Source of the DNA: Smittium culicis
Taxonomy: Eukaryota > Kickxellomycota > Harpellomycetes > Harpellales > Legeriomycetaceae
DNA length: 61,052 nucleotides
Direction: 5' to 3'
NCBI GenBank assembly: GCA_001970855.1
Contig: LSSN01003142.1
Span: 1-61,052 of the forward strand
A program made the position numbers and the translations under genes. Position 1 is the stretch's first letter. Each line of letters starts with the position of its first letter. The notes beneath the pieces are model-generated. The model was not told the origin of the DNA. It searched no databases and saw nothing but the letters and a program-made list of their open reading frames with translations. Below, piece after piece: positions 23,263 through 36,533 of the stretch.

Positions 23263-26200
23263 TGATTTTTCTTGTATTTTCTGGAGAATCATCTTTTAAA
23301 ATTTAAACATATTGAATATAATAATGATATCAAACTAAACATGAGATTTTAATTACCCACAAATGAACTCTAATGAATTAAATTTATAATGATAAGTATA
23401 AAAAAATCCATGTCATAAAATTTGACCTGAAATCAGAAAGGTATAAAAACCGCCACAAAACGATCAAGAAACGTCATCGAAAATAGGAAAAATTAAAAGT
23501 AAAATTATAAATGAGGCTAAACTGATGATTTTATTATTTCATTTAAAAACTTTACTTTTTTGGTCAACTTACTATTAATAAAGTGATCGCTTTTCATAAC
23601 CAAATAATCCTTTTATACAAAATTTTAAAATCTTTATCAATAATTCAGACTCTAAATAAAAATAAAAATTTTAATAATAATAATCATAAAATAAATAAAA
23701 TATGAATCTAATTTTTTTAAAAGTTATAAAATAATTAAATATAAGAGTTTTAATATGTATGTCTCTGTCTTGGGATTAAATCGAGTAAAAATATAGTATA
23801 TTCTAGTATTAATATATACATCTAGCAATTTATATCAGGAAATATTTCAGATAACACACAATTGATAAAATAATTATGGATATTAGTTAAAAGATTAATA
23901 AAAAATATAATCGGCGAATACGTTTAAGGAGTTTTGAAGGTAATTTTATAAATAAATCGCCAAGTATACTATAAAATCTTTGATAATAGCATTAACTAGA
24001 ATATTTAATAAATTTATATGTTGAGAAAAATATGTGGTAAAAAAACCATAATTAAATATACAAATATTAAACAATAGAAAATAATTATTTAATAAACCCT
24101 GGAGCATTACTGAATTTTATGAACTAAAATGTATGAAAATATAAATGAATTTTGAAATTTTTTAAAATATCTCAAGAAAAAAATTACTTAAAATATACTA
24201 TTAAGAAAAAGACGAAAAAAATTTTCAATATTTATGTGTAACCAATCTACTAATCAGTCGATCTGATGAGCTGTATAGATAAAATTTCGCATAAAAAATC
24301 GTGACCTAGGCTATTCTAAAATTTATTCAAATTAATTTTAAAATCGTATGTACTATGAATAAATTAAGCTCAATTTATTAAAAGGATTGTAGAAAAAACA
24401 TAAATAATAAATGGGTAAAATAAGGGTGATTTAATAAAGAAAAAATTTTAATTAAAAATAAAATAATAATACTAGCTAAAAATATACTCAAGTAAATTTT
24501 AATTCTATAAATCTAGAGTTAAGCTTATCTAAAAAACTGAGATTCTAATAATCAGAAAAAAATATGAAATATTTCAAAAAAGAGTATTTATACTCAAAAA
24601 AATTGATAATGTAATACAATAGATAAATTTAAAAGCGTAAATTCATTTTTTTTTTTTTAGATAGTTATGATATTAAAATATAAAAATTCTAAAAGAATTA
24701 ATTTTCAAAAAAAGTATAAATTTATGCATCACAGTAAGACGAGTGCAATAAAATAAATTTTCATAAAAGTTTGAGTATCGAAAAAATAAATAAATTCAAA
24801 ATACTTGACTATGAAATTTAAATAAAATATGATAAAATTAATTTTGGAAATGGGTAATAAAAATAAAAATTTTTATTATTTTTTTCAATTCTTGATGATA
24901 ATCTAATATAGACATTGAGTCTGATTTTTGATTAATAATAAATGTGCGAGAAATATATAATTTATGATAATCAAATCAAATATTCATCTTTTGAAGGTCA
25001 ATATCATCACTGAATTCAAAAAAATGATTATAGCAATTTAATTAGAATTAAGAAACAAAGAAATAGCGGAATATAAAATTTTTTATATTTCTGAGAAATT
25101 AATTTATACATATAAATATGGCTAGATTCATAAATAATATGTACAAAATTTATAGTAAATTACGGAAAAACATCGAATATGTGCTATATGGCTTATAATA
25201 GATCAATTTAGAAATTAACTTTATTAAATTAAAAAAATTTTAAACCAAAATTATTTGGCAATAAAAATATCTTAAAAAATATCTAAAATTTTAGCTTTAA
25301 AAAAATATAAAGAAATAGATTAAAAATTGGACAAAAAACTAGTTACATATAATTTTTTTAGAGTATCTAAAGCTAATTGTTTTATAATTATTTTTTAGAT
25401 ATTAACATATAGAGGCTAACATTGAATAATTAATAACATTAATAGCATATCATTTAAAATTTTTGATTGCTGAATTATTTTCGATTATCAAACTAAGAAT
25501 CACTTTTTATTACTAATAATAAAATTTAAATTTCAAAAAATTTTATGAAAAAGTAAATAAAATAAATATAGATGTTAAAATCTTATTATGCTATCTTTGA
25601 ATGATAGCTAAATTTTATTTTAATTCAATTAGTAAAGTAAAAAATGAAATTATTAAGTAAATTTATTGATTTAATATTAAAATATACTTGGTGAAAATTT
25701 AAATAGATAAAAACACTTTAAATAATAAAATGTATAGATAAGCTTTATATATTTACAAGCTTCATTTAGTGTTTATATAAAATCAGGGGGAGGATTTCAT
25801 GATTAAAGAATAGTAGAATATAATTTTTTGTAAAAATTAATGGTAGATCTATAAAATAAATAATTCGATATATTATTATAGTATCTAACTAATTTTTATT
25901 ATATATATAAATTTTAATTTTCGCAGATCTTATATATGGGATATTATTAGGGATACATGAGCTTTTTTTCCATGGAAAGCTATTTTTTAATGATAATCGG
26001 GTGGGTTTATCAGCTAAATTATTTTGCCCATTTGATAATTTATGCTATTCCAATCTAAACCTAAAAAAAATTTGAAGAGAAGGAAAATTTTAATAGAAAA
26101 AGTTTCGTTCTTTTAAAAAATCCCCCATATTTGAATAATTATTTAATTATAAACATCTAACGTTGTAATTGTTTTTAGGTAATTTAAATTCAATTTTCCT

Positions 26201-28017
26201 CTAAAATAAAAAGTTTCGTGAAATTTTGATTTCATTATAATATGGGTGGACTTTTATGATAGAATATTTTTATAGTTCAAATTATTGCAGTGTATATAAT
26301 CGCAAATTTATTAGATTCCATGAATAGTATCACTAATTTTTATTAGCAAATAAATATTTAAAAGTTTTATAAATATATGGATAATCCGAATTTTATTTTT
26401 GGTTTAGCAAGTGATTTTAATGAATTCGGAGTATTCAGTTCAATAATATTATGCTAATGAAAAGCTCTATCTTTAATAGCCCCAATATTGTTAATATATA
26501 AAAAAAAAGTTTACATAAAAATTCCATAAATCTCAAGGATATATTAAGCGTATTTTTAGTTAGATAAAAAAATCTGATTTAAAACATAAATCTATAATTT
26601 TTTTTTTTTTAATTTTTAAATAAAACCTATATTAATTATAATTTAAAATATATGAGTTTTATTGTGAAAATATTAATGCAAAATATCAATATTAAGTTTA
26701 AGATTTATTATACAAGTACCTCTCATTTAAAGTGAGTTGGCTAAAATACTCACATTTCTTGGATAATAACTTCCTTGAAAATTAAAAAATAATTGATAAG
26801 ATTTTTTTTCATCGTTTAATCATAAAATTTTCTAAATCAATTAAATATAAATTATATTATATTTTATTAAAGAGGTGATAAAATCACGAGTTGAATTAAT
26901 AACTAAATTTTCTCAAAAATAATAATTTCTTCAAATCACTGTATTAAAAGTAAAATTCTTTCTCAGAAAAAAATATTATAGATGAGTTTAGATTACAAGT
27001 AAATCATCGCTTTATGAAAAATAAACGTAATATAATTAACCCAATATTAATAGTAAAAAATTATTAAAAATGGTTATTTAAAAACAAGCAAAAACCAAAT
27101 TAAATATTTTATTTTTTAGAAAAGGATCAAGTCATTAAATTAACTATTTAAAGTTTTTTTTAGAATCGATTATTGAATACTAAAATGTATTCTAACCTTT
27201 ATTCAAGTTCTGGTAATTAAATTTTGTAGTTTAATGCATAAAATTTAAATTGATTTATCAATCGTAAACGTATTTCAATATAAAATGAAATTAGTCTTCA
27301 ATAAAAAAAAAGCGTATAAATTTGATTCTTTATAAATAAGATTTTAATAGAAAAAGTAAAAAATGAATTGTATATTGTCTTTTCATATTTATATTAAGAA
27401 CATTTTTTATTGGATATTCATTATTTCAATATTTATTACAGTAGAAATTTTGAATAAGCAACTGGGTTTTTTACCACATTTTGGTACAAACTTACGCCCA
27501 AATGGCAATTTTCCATTTTAGAGTGTTTTGAATGCATAAAATAGCTTATAATACATTAACTGCAAATTAATAAAAAAAAAAAGCTAAAATCTAGATTTCC
27601 AATATATTAATTTAATATGCTTATTTTTTTAAAAAAAGGCATAATTTAATTCGAAAAGTTATATGTTTTAGCTCCAATGTTAGAAATTATATTTTGGCTC
27701 ATTTTACAGTCATTTTACAGCAGAACTGCGAATTGCCTTCTCAGAGTGCAATTGACAATAGGCCAGATTATTTGCAGTATAAATAGCCAATTCACAAATA
27801 AAATTTACTAAAACTTGAAAATTTAATTTGATTAATCTATAAAATTGCTTTGATAAAAATAGGGTATATTTCAAATAATAAAACAATATTTTATCGATTT
27901 AGCACTAATAAAGTTGCCATCTCAAGGTGTTTCCACATTAGAGGATTTACATTATAACTCATTATTTGTTATTTAGAGTGGTATTATTTCTATTATTTGC
28001 AATGGTAAAATTAACAA

Positions 28018-28090
28018 GCCCCCGTGGCCAAGTGGATAAGGTGTCTGCCTCCTAAGCAGAAGATCCCGGGTTCAAATCCCGGCTGGGGTT
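28018..28090 (+). tRNA. tRNA-Arg (anticodon CCT)
   Basis: Intronless cloverleaf. Acceptor GCCCCCG/CTGGGGT; D-arm GCCAAGTGGATAAGGT; anticodon arm TCTGC-CTCCTAA-GCAGA with anticodon CCT, reading AGG; T-arm CCGGG-TTCAAAT-CCCGG; discriminator T. It follows the usual eukaryotic tRNA-Arg(CCT) layout closely. The acceptor stem has one C6-T67 mismatch and a G1-T72 wobble. B-box GGTTCAAATCC is present. It is isolated in the AT desert. Confidence 0.95.
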
Positions 28091-30277
28091 AGTATTTTTG
28101 GTGAAATAATTATGTTTTCATTTTGTCATACAGAGTATCTTATACAGAAAATTATAAAATTTCTAGAAAAACGACAAGTTAATGGAGCGAATAATAACAA
28201 GGATCTGATAAGTCGACTATTGAAAAGAAAAAGGTTTATCATTAGATCAATTTCTTTGGGTTTATTTTGTACATTTTTGTTTGCGAGTAAAAATTAAAAT
28301 ATTATTTTATTGTATTTTGGGTTATTTTTTGTTAAAAAAACTAAAAGCTATATTAGATAATAATATTTTATGAAATTTAATTTCGCTATAAATATAAGTG
28401 TTTTACGAGATTCTTTAATAACAGGCACCAGTCAAGCCAATGTTAATAAAATTTAATATAATTTTACGTATATTTTTTATAAATTAACTAGGAATATTGT
28501 TTGGTTTACATAAATTCTGGCGGATTTAGAATTTAATATTGCTGCTTATAGAGAATTATAGTGGATATGATGGTATCACCTGGTAAATTATGCCAAATTT
28601 ATATATGTAGATATAAAAATGTTAATATAAAAAGCATCATTGTTTAAATTTTAAGTATAATAGACGTTTATACTAAAATATTTATGTATAACATATTATC
28701 AACTTTATTGGGAATATTTGTAGTTTCTTGCTGTTAGTTTTATTTTAAACTGGTTTAAATTATAAAAAAATCAAAATTTTTTGTAAAGAAAAGTTTGGTA
28801 TCGATTCAAAGTAAACATAAATAGTATGTTTAGTGAGTCAAAATTTGAAAAATTCCCAAGAATATTGTTTTCAGACTATTACCAGGAAATGGATATTGAA
28901 AAATTCCCAAGAATAGCGTTTTCAGACTATTTCCAGGAAAAAAAAGATTATAGTATTTTTTTGTGATATAGCTATACTCATAAGAAACTATGCCTTTTGG
29001 AACTTGGATAATGCGCAGTAAGTATGGGTATATGTTTTGAGGCTATTGAGCCGCAGTTGGTAGTATTATAATTTTTGGAGTATGCGGAAAAGACTCTACC
29101 GATTCAGATAATCTTTTATGTATTATGTATTATAAGTTTTAGAAATATGATTTCCTCGCTTTATAAAGTTTGGGGATTAAGCGGTACATTTGATTAGTTA
29201 GGATTCTGCTGGGATACAAGTGTCCATGCTCGTATGATTTGTATGGGCAATAAGATGAGTAAAATATTTAAGCACGTGTATTGGCCAGGTTTATTTTATT
29301 ATAAATGTAACAATTTGGTAATTATTTATGAATCGAGCTAACAATTGTTTCAATATTCCAATTGGATATTTCCAAAATCAGATTTCGAAGGGATGCTTAT
29401 TTAAGTATTTATATTTTCTATATTCATTTGGTTATATTATTTGAATAATACTAACCCAAAAATGCGCAAAAAACAGCCATTGGCTTAACATTATTTCCTT
29501 TTATCAGATTATTGGCTTGCGAATTTATTTTGATTGTTATTATTGGAATTCAATATTTTTATTGTGCCTGGTTTAAGTAATAAATAGAAAGTTGCGCTTA
29601 ATTCAAGACTATAAGTGGAAATATCTCGCAAAGAGCAGCAAATAAGAAAGTAATAGAGTGGGTTTATACAAAAATATTTTTGACTGCAGGAATTGATTCT
29701 ATTTTCCATTTCTTTATAAAGACTAAAGACTGTACTTATTCCCTATCCTTTTCAAAGCAGGGATACTTAAATGAAAAAGCTCATCTCTCCACTTCACTCA
29801 CTTCTCACTTCTTTATTTCTTTACCTCAGTCTATTTCTCTTTTAATTGCTGTCTTTACCATCACATCCTTTTTAATCTTCCGCAGCTAAAATTGTGCTTT
29901 TTACCATTTCTTTATTCGATCTACACTGACATTTCCAATTTTTTTTAGAGGTATTTCTCTTTATAACTCTTAACTTATAATTCTATTCTCATTCTGATAT
30001 ATTTTTGTTTTTTTCCATACCCCATATCTATTCTCTAGTATAGGAAAAACACAAAGATTTTAGCTTTCCATATACGTATATAAAATTAAAGCTATATATT
30101 TGATGCTATACAATAATATTTTAACGCATCCACTTTCTAACATTATATCATTTTTTTTCACTTTCCCTTATTTTCACTAGAAACATTCCTTGTGTTTTAT
30201 TATATTCTGTAACTTACAACTTTCACATCCTCTTCATTCATCCTACATTCCAAATAACCGAATCTTACACTTTTATA
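28091..30277. other. Intergenic region after tRNA-Arg
   Basis: A 61-codon frame directly after the tRNA (28112-28297) has no coding signature. A tandem duplication lies at 28845-28940. The last few hundred bases are pyrimidine-rich and probably contain the promoter of the gene at 30278. No other gene is supported. Confidence 0.5.
28845..28940. repeat. Two-unit tandem duplication, 45 bp, period 51
   Basis: Units 28845-28889 and 28896-28940 differ at 3 of 45 positions. Each runs TTGAAAAATTCCCAAGAATA then CAGACTATT and CCAGGAAA. The high identity in decayed surroundings points to a recent local duplication. Confidence 0.85.
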
Positions 30278-30960
30278 ATGAACATCAAAGGCTCAAACAC
30301 TGAAGAATTTGCTGATACTACTAGTTTTGGAGTAGATGTCGCTGGTAGCATAAGTAACAGCGGTGATGATAAGAGATTGTTCCATTTTTCTGATTCAGGA
30401 ATAGAACCACCACCAAACTCATATGCGGCTTCGTATATGAGAGACTCGATGAAAAAGTCTAACTTCATCAATATCCAAAATGCTCCAATATTGGAAGAAG
30501 GCTGGAATGCTCCTCCAAATACGCCTGCCGTTTCCAGCAAGCTAAATTCTTATGTTGGCACTAAGAACATAGGTAATCCACAAAGTCTGTCTGCGGATAA
30601 ACAAAATCCTGTCTTTGGCTCATTTATAGATAGAAAACTAGAATCTTTCAGCAATGTATCAAATCCTGTAAATAGTTATAGCCAAGATAATGTAGCTTCT
30701 GCTTCTAGCCATCATGACCAAAAGCTTGCAAAGCAGTTTGGTAAAAATCATGAAGAACTAAACAACTCTGTAAAATCATCCAATTCTTCAGATTCTACTT
30801 CTTTTAAAAAGTCCAACCAAGGTAAGCATTCTATTTAATACTTATAATTCGATACTCACTTCATCGTTTTTAGTTTATCTAAAGAATAACCGACTTTTTT
30901 CTAATTATTTATGATATAGTCTTCAGTAATGACTCTTCTGACGTTTTTGATATGGAATAA
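30278..30960 (+). CDS. Small disordered protein of unknown function
   Basis: Two exons: 30278-30821 and 30920-30960, with a 98-nt intron (GTAAGC...TATAG), giving 194 residues. The second exon adds VFSNDSSDVFDME in phase and ends in an acidic tail. This is preferred over the alternative acceptor about 50 bp earlier, which gives a less natural end. The protein is Ser/Asn-rich with no hydrophobic segment and no recognised domain. Short Pro-containing stretches (EPPPNSY, EEGWNAPPNTP) may be binding motifs. Its GC content is above that of its flanks, and codon use looks coding. It is convergent with the mitochondrial protein gene, about 360 bp apart. Function unknown. Confidence 0.65.
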
Positions 30961-31318
30961 CTACTATATACTTTTTTAATAGTCTAGTGATATTTTTTTA
31001 ATAAAGCAGTATACTCTGATTTTTATTATTTTTCTTGAATAAATATTAATTAGCTACTTTAAGACTCAGCTGCATCCTATAATATACCTTAATTTTATAG
31101 TGATTTATAAAAAAAATTTCTTTTTTTTTTTCACATTTATTGAAATTGTTAAAGTTTCAATAAAGTAAAACTTTTATGGATACATATTTTTTAAACTAAA
31201 TATTAATGAATTATAAAAATATTTTTTCAAAATGTAAATAGTATCCTTTCAATTTGGGTATACTAATGGTAAATTCGATTAATCGGTTCTTGTTATTTTT
31301 TTTTTTTATGGGATTTGT
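30961..31318. other. Convergent intergenic spacer
   Basis: AT-rich, between two convergent gene ends. It should hold both 3' untranslated regions. Nothing else was seen. Confidence 0.5.
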
Positions 31319-32657
31319 TTAGGATCTTAAGTAGTTATATATGTTTTGGTTTTCTAAGTTGCAGAAATAGTAATCTAGGTCAGATATGGTCCAGCTGAAT
31401 TCAGGTTCAACGTGTTTTTTAGGAAGGACTTCATCTTCAAGAGGCGATTTGTATGTATATTTGTAATTAGACATTTGGTTAAAAGCGTCAACAAACTCAT
31501 CATAATTTTTGTAATATGGGCTCGATAGAGTTAAAATGACATCTCGTGTTCCGATATTGGAGAAAATGATATCGTCTGTTCCGCGGTGTTTAAGGACGTG
31601 TTTAAAGTTGCAGTTGATAGATATGTCGACGGAGATCTGCATACCAAGATCTTTTATATTTGTGAATTTAGCATTGGCAAAAGATTGTTGCTGCGCTGAG
31701 TCAAAGCCTAAAAAGAAGTTGCCAAGAATTGATATTCTATACTGGTCTACTCTATATTTGAGTGGGGTTGTGGGGTCAAAAGATTCTTGTTGTCCTGTGT
31801 AGTATACAATATCCTTGATATTACAAGAGTTGATTTTTTCTATGGAAATCGAAGATTTTAAATTTTCCAATCGGTTCTTTTCTATCGCTTGCATATACTT
31901 TTTGTACAGTTGTGGTGTTAAAATCGAAGACAGTGAATCAAGATCCTCGTTTGTAACAAATTCGCAAAATTTTACTAGCGAAAATGCACCTATTTTAAGT
32001 TTATGTTTTTGGTAAGTATTTTATAAAATAAAAAAAAGTGATAGGAGAGGGAGGGAGTAATAAATATTTCTGGTTTATCGATTTATCAAGCTTTCATTAG
32101 TATTATTTTGTTTTTTGCACTAAATAAGGAAAATGAGTGTATTTACCTCCATTAGATAGTTCCTTGGGGAAATACTCTTCAGATGTTAGACCCTTCATTA
32201 TTTCTTTAGATAAAAAGGAAGAGGCGCTTATAACCAATGGTTTAAGAATTGGGTTTGTAAGTATGGGTCTTATATTGAAGGTCTTTATTCTTTCGGTAGA
32301 ATCGAGCTTTTCTGCTGAACTTTTCCAACCTTATTATTTAATGTGTAAAAATTATATTAAACAGTTTTTTTAAAAATATTGAATAGGGGGCAGTGGTATA
32401 TCCAAATTACCTAAATTGTCTGCTGGATTTGAAGCAATCTCAGGCTCTGCATTGTTATCGTTTGAATATTTTCTATTTTGAAACTTTGGTATATTGGTAT
32501 AAATACCTGAGGTTGCATTTGTATTTTTGCTGATTCCTTTTGTCAATAGAAGGTTGCTGCTAAGATCGAGTTTTGTGTGTGATATGAATCGGCTGTTCAT
32601 TATTGGTCGATAAAGAGGACACAACCCCTTCTTAAAAATAAAGCTCTGCATTTTCAT
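31319..32657 (-). CDS. MAIP1-like / Tim44-like-domain mitochondrial protein
   Basis: Three exons: 32657-32411, 32329-32147 and 31989-31319, with introns of 81 and 157 nt, both phase 1, giving 366 residues. The N-terminus (MKMQSFIFKKGLCPLYRPIM...) is basic, hydroxylated and lacks acidic residues, like a mitochondrial presequence. The middle and C-terminal part resembles the Tim44-like fold of m-AAA protease-interacting protein 1. A helical FVTNEDLDSLSSILTPQLY segment is followed by NIKDIVYYTG, a YRVDQYRISILGNFFLG strand and a closing FSWTISDLDYYF, comparable to NIDEIVF and PDWTIARIEH in MAIP1. MAIP1 is a matrix protein that binds the m-AAA protease and helps sort EMRE. Other Tim44-like proteins (Mba1/mL45, Tim44) share the fold, so the exact family is an inference from remembered patterns. 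All splice junctions keep frame through conserved parts. Confidence 0.72.
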
Positions 32658-33925
32658 AATATAGTTTGTTTTTTCAAAATTATTTTGTATAAACTGGATA
32701 TTGATAAGACTGTATGGTTAAAAAAGGGCACTTATATTATTTATACTTGTGAACTTGCGAAATCGGAATTTGGCGATATAGCTAATAAAAAAGCACAGAT
32801 TTATTCGTCCTGATTTTAATTAGATTTCGAATTATCAACTAGTATTGGCAGCGATAATATATTCAATCCAATATGATTTGGCTGTTTATAGGACACTATT
32901 GGTTCATTATCAAGAAAGCATGTAATAATTCACTTAATTCCACAGCAAATCTTATCGTAGCTTCTTGGACGCAAACAAAAGGAATTATAGTTAATCAATA
33001 GCAGCTTGAGTACAAATCCGTCCAACTCTTCGAGGGTCAATACTATTAAGCGTAATTAAACACCATTATTGGCTAAACCATTTATTTTAATTTTTATTTG
33101 CTAAATTAAATTTCATCCAATGGTATTCAAGATTTGAATACTGACTTATTATTTTGGATTCAGCTAACTGGATTTTGTAGTATAAAAGGCGAGAACCGCC
33201 CTCTAAAAGGGCTAAGCCGATATACTCCGATCTTGAGTTTATATACTTAAATCATACCTCCCCTGTATTTTAACCGCTTATCAGTCATTCTAATTATTCG
33301 GGGTTAACAGTTGAATGGTCTCCTCTTGCTGGGAAACGACTTTTGTGTGTCTAAATGGCCCACCTAAATAAAAAATTTGAAATTTACCTCCTATCAGAGA
33401 TATGATTTGAATTAATTACATGCTGTGCCTTGTGGCGTGTCTACCGTGCCAAAAATTAAAATTAAAATTAAAACTTTAATTCGCCCATAAAAGTCAGCGG
33501 AACGATTATCATTGGCAATTTATGTTTTCACCTTGATTTTAAATGTCTGCTTTATGCGCACACTTAATAGGTCTATTTATCACTGATCCTTAAGGTGCCT
33601 ATTCACTGTCAATTGTAGAAATTCGCCATTTATTGGCCAGAATTTTTTTACAGAGCTTATTGATGTTTTCGGCGATATTAAAGCTACAGAGAATTCTTCG
33701 TAAAAAAATCAAGCTGAAACTGAACAACACTTTAATCACATTCACTGCCATTTTAAGCCCCTTTTTGAAAATTAAATTACAACTTTTACTACAAAAGCCC
33801 TGCTGTCTAAGGGTCATACATTCCTATATACCATATTATTTGACACTATCCCCTTTACCTCAAACTCTTTCTTATTTTTTTTCCCTTTAAATGTCTTTTT
33901 TGATAAATCGTACTTTATTAATACT
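32658..33925. other. Divergent promoter region with one element copy
   Basis: It separates the divergent MAIP1-like and Asn/Ser-rich protein genes, so it carries both promoters. It contains a decayed 197-bp-type element (33006-33215) and GC-richer non-coding stretches (33.2-33.6 kb). No gene is supported. Confidence 0.5.
33006..33215 (-). mobile_element. 197-bp non-autonomous element, copy F (decayed, reverse)
   Basis: Left end TTGA...TCCGTCCAACTCTTCGAG corresponds to the complement of the usual right end (CCCGTCCAGCGCTC). Right end AACCGCCCTCTAAAAGGG-CTAA corresponds to the hairpin end. About 210 bp. Lower confidence because both ends have drifted. Confidence 0.5.
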
Positions 33926-36533
33926 ATGAATGATTTCCGTTTTGAAAATGAGAATACTCCTCACTCATATAGAAATCCAAAGGGTATAGACTCTACATAT
34001 CAAGATGAATTATTACCCTCAAACATAAGCAATAACACACCCAAAATTAGAAAATCAAAGAAAAAAAGCTCTGAAAACTTTTCCAATATTGATTACCATC
34101 CTCCCGCCTTTGATAAGAATCCCCCTCAAAACCCTTTCCAATTTAACAATGAAAACATAAATAACGCCTCTTTGTATGGTAGCTCAGCCTTTCACACTAA
34201 TAACGATGATATACTATACGTAGGTATGCGTAGAAACGATGACTTAATGCTAAAACAAAAAAATGACTACTATAACGTAAGCGGTACAAGTACTGCCCGC
34301 ACTTCTTTATCTCTCGATTCAAACTCAAGGTATAGTTTCACAAACGATGAATACTCCGAATTCTCTGAGACAGATTCCACCTCTTCAAGATTCACTGATT
34401 TCAGCAACTCAATCATAAGAGGTGCCCAAAAATCTTTCAGAAACAAAAATCCCCCAAACGTTAATAACTACCCCAATTCTCTTTTCTTTAAAAAGGAAAA
34501 TTCTAGAAAATCCTCAATTGGTAATTACCTCATTCCTCCCCCCTCCTCTTTTTTTTTCTAAGCTTTCTCATTTAAACCTTATCCTTTTTAAATATCATTT
34601 CAATCTTTACTAGATCTAGAAAACGATTATTTTAGCAATTTAAATTCCGTTAGCGATATTGATAATCCTTCAATTATTGGAGAAGAAACTCTTTTAAATT
34701 ATAGCTACAAAAATAACAATTTCCACCCACCTCAGGAAAAAAGTTACTCTAGAATCTGGTTTGATTCAGAAAATTCATCTAGTATAGATAGCGATAACGA
34801 TTCAATCTATAAAAAACTTTCCACACAAAAATATTTTAATAACAAAAATCCACAAACTAGTTTACCCATAGACTTGAATGACTTTAATATTTTCAACAGC
34901 AACCCATCCACTAGACCAACCTCTCGACTAAGCTATTCCTCTCAACACTTTAACCCCGAAAATCGTAGATCTTCTACACAATCTCCCAACTTTGTTAAAA
35001 ACAAAAAAAAACACAACTCTTATAACTTTGATAATTATAATTACAACTCTAATCTCAACAAATCAAGCTCTAGCTATACAAACCCTGTAAATAACTACCC
35101 CCCAAACTATTTGGAAAATTACAACTTCTCAAATAGCTCTCGCGATCCTGAACACATTTTAAATAATTATAAAAAATCCTCTCTTGTAAATAAAAATTTA
35201 GATTTTGGCGACAATAATTATACCCTGAATACCAACCCCGTCCCCGAATTTAGAACTAGCTCAAATTACAAAAACTCTATAAATTTTACACCTGAAACTT
35301 ACAGCGAAAACCTATCTATTAATACTGTTAAAAAAAGTAGCGATAATGTTATTTTATTCCCTACTAAGGGTTTAATGTACTATATTTTATTCCTTTCAAC
35401 TGGTGGAATTACTGTTCTGCATCCTATTCTCTCTTCAATTTGCTTTGACCAATTATTGTAATTCGTTTATTTCTATATGAAAAGCCTTAATTGTTTTACG
35501 AAATATATTTTATTTAAATATCATTTATAAACTTATTTAACCATTAAAAATAACCATATAGATTTACAATTACTCGATCATTTTCAAAAACATCGCTTTC
35601 AAACTCATCAAATCTAAGAACCACCTTAAAACTATTTGGTTACTCGATACTGCTACGGCTAGTTTCAAAAGTTTTGAATAAAATTTTATTTTTATGTACT
35701 TTAGAAAGATACAAATTTAAAAAAATTCATAACTCTTTTAATTTTTCCAGCTTTGGGATTGAGGTAACAACTCTTGCCTCAAAAAATCTAGAAAATATCA
35801 GTAACTCAGTTGTTTACAGCTATCTACTGCTATCGAATTTAAAGGACGGAAAAAATAGCACAAAATCTAAAGCTTTAATTTTATCTGCTTCTGCCTCTTA
35901 TTATCTTTTAATTCATAGTATTTTTTCTTCCAAGTCTATATTGAACTTTGTATCACCTTTATCAAACCAACTGATCCAGTTACAGACAGAACTCTACAGT
36001 GCAGACTCTGAACAAATAATTTCCGACATTAGACCAAATTTTTATAACATCATATTTAATTTACCTATTAATAAACCAGAAAATCCTGAATTCCTCGTAG
36101 ATAATGTTGCAACTAACAGCTATTCAGTTTCCTGGGGCTACTCTGGTTGGAGTAAAAAATTTAGTTACCTCCTATCAAAGCTTAACCTCGAGTTGTCTCA
36201 TGGATTTCACTTAAATGGTGTTGATTTTAGCACATACTCTAGCATCGAGATTTTAGACTTTTTATCAAACCTAACTGAACTGGTTTTTGGAAAGGCAATT
36301 CCTTTATTTGCTTTTTATTTGTAAGTGTTTTTTTTTTAATTAAATTATAAATTATGAATTATTTATATACTCTTAAGCATTACTTCATACTTGATTTATC
36401 TAATTTTTTTTTTAAATTTATTTTTTTTAGGCTCCTAACCAGTTCTTATAAAAAGAAATTATTTATATTAAGAAATAACAACTCTGTTTTTAACTTTATC
36501 ATACTGTGTAAGACTTCTCTTTATCCTCTTTAA
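33926..36533 (+). CDS. Asn/Ser-rich protein with hydrophobic C-terminal segments, unknown family
   Basis: Four exons: 33926-34520, 34614-35457, 35562-36320 and 36431-36533, with introns of 93, 104 and 110 nt. Phase is kept at every junction, giving 766 residues. About the first 460 residues are low-complexity, Asn/Ser/Tyr-rich and probably disordered. The second part is folded. It begins at a hydrophobic stretch bridging exons 2 and 3 (GLMYYILFLSTGG...ILSSICFDQLL), continues with a second one (LFGYSILLRLVSKVL), then alternating helices, WGYSGWSKKF and a third hydrophobic segment at the exon 3/4 junction (AIPLFAFYLLLTSSYKKK). The layout suggests a membrane or membrane-associated protein with a cytosolic N-terminal tail. 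I considered nuclear-envelope proteins (Ndc1, Brl1 types) and peroxisomal Pex11-type proteins but saw no defining motif. Function unknown. Confidence 0.7.

Larger units (their letters stand above)
21127..28017. other. AT desert, gene-poor
   Basis: Almost 7 kb without a credible protein gene and with very dense stops in all frames. It contains one 197-bp element (21303-21499) and a compact hairpin (23212-23262). The final part (27.4-28.0 kb) is slightly GC-richer but not coding in any frame I tried. Confidence 0.6.

Noticed and set aside
28112..28297. 61-codon frame directly after tRNA-Arg
   Set aside because: Starts within the tRNA trailer, has no recognisable content and lies in AT-rich DNA.
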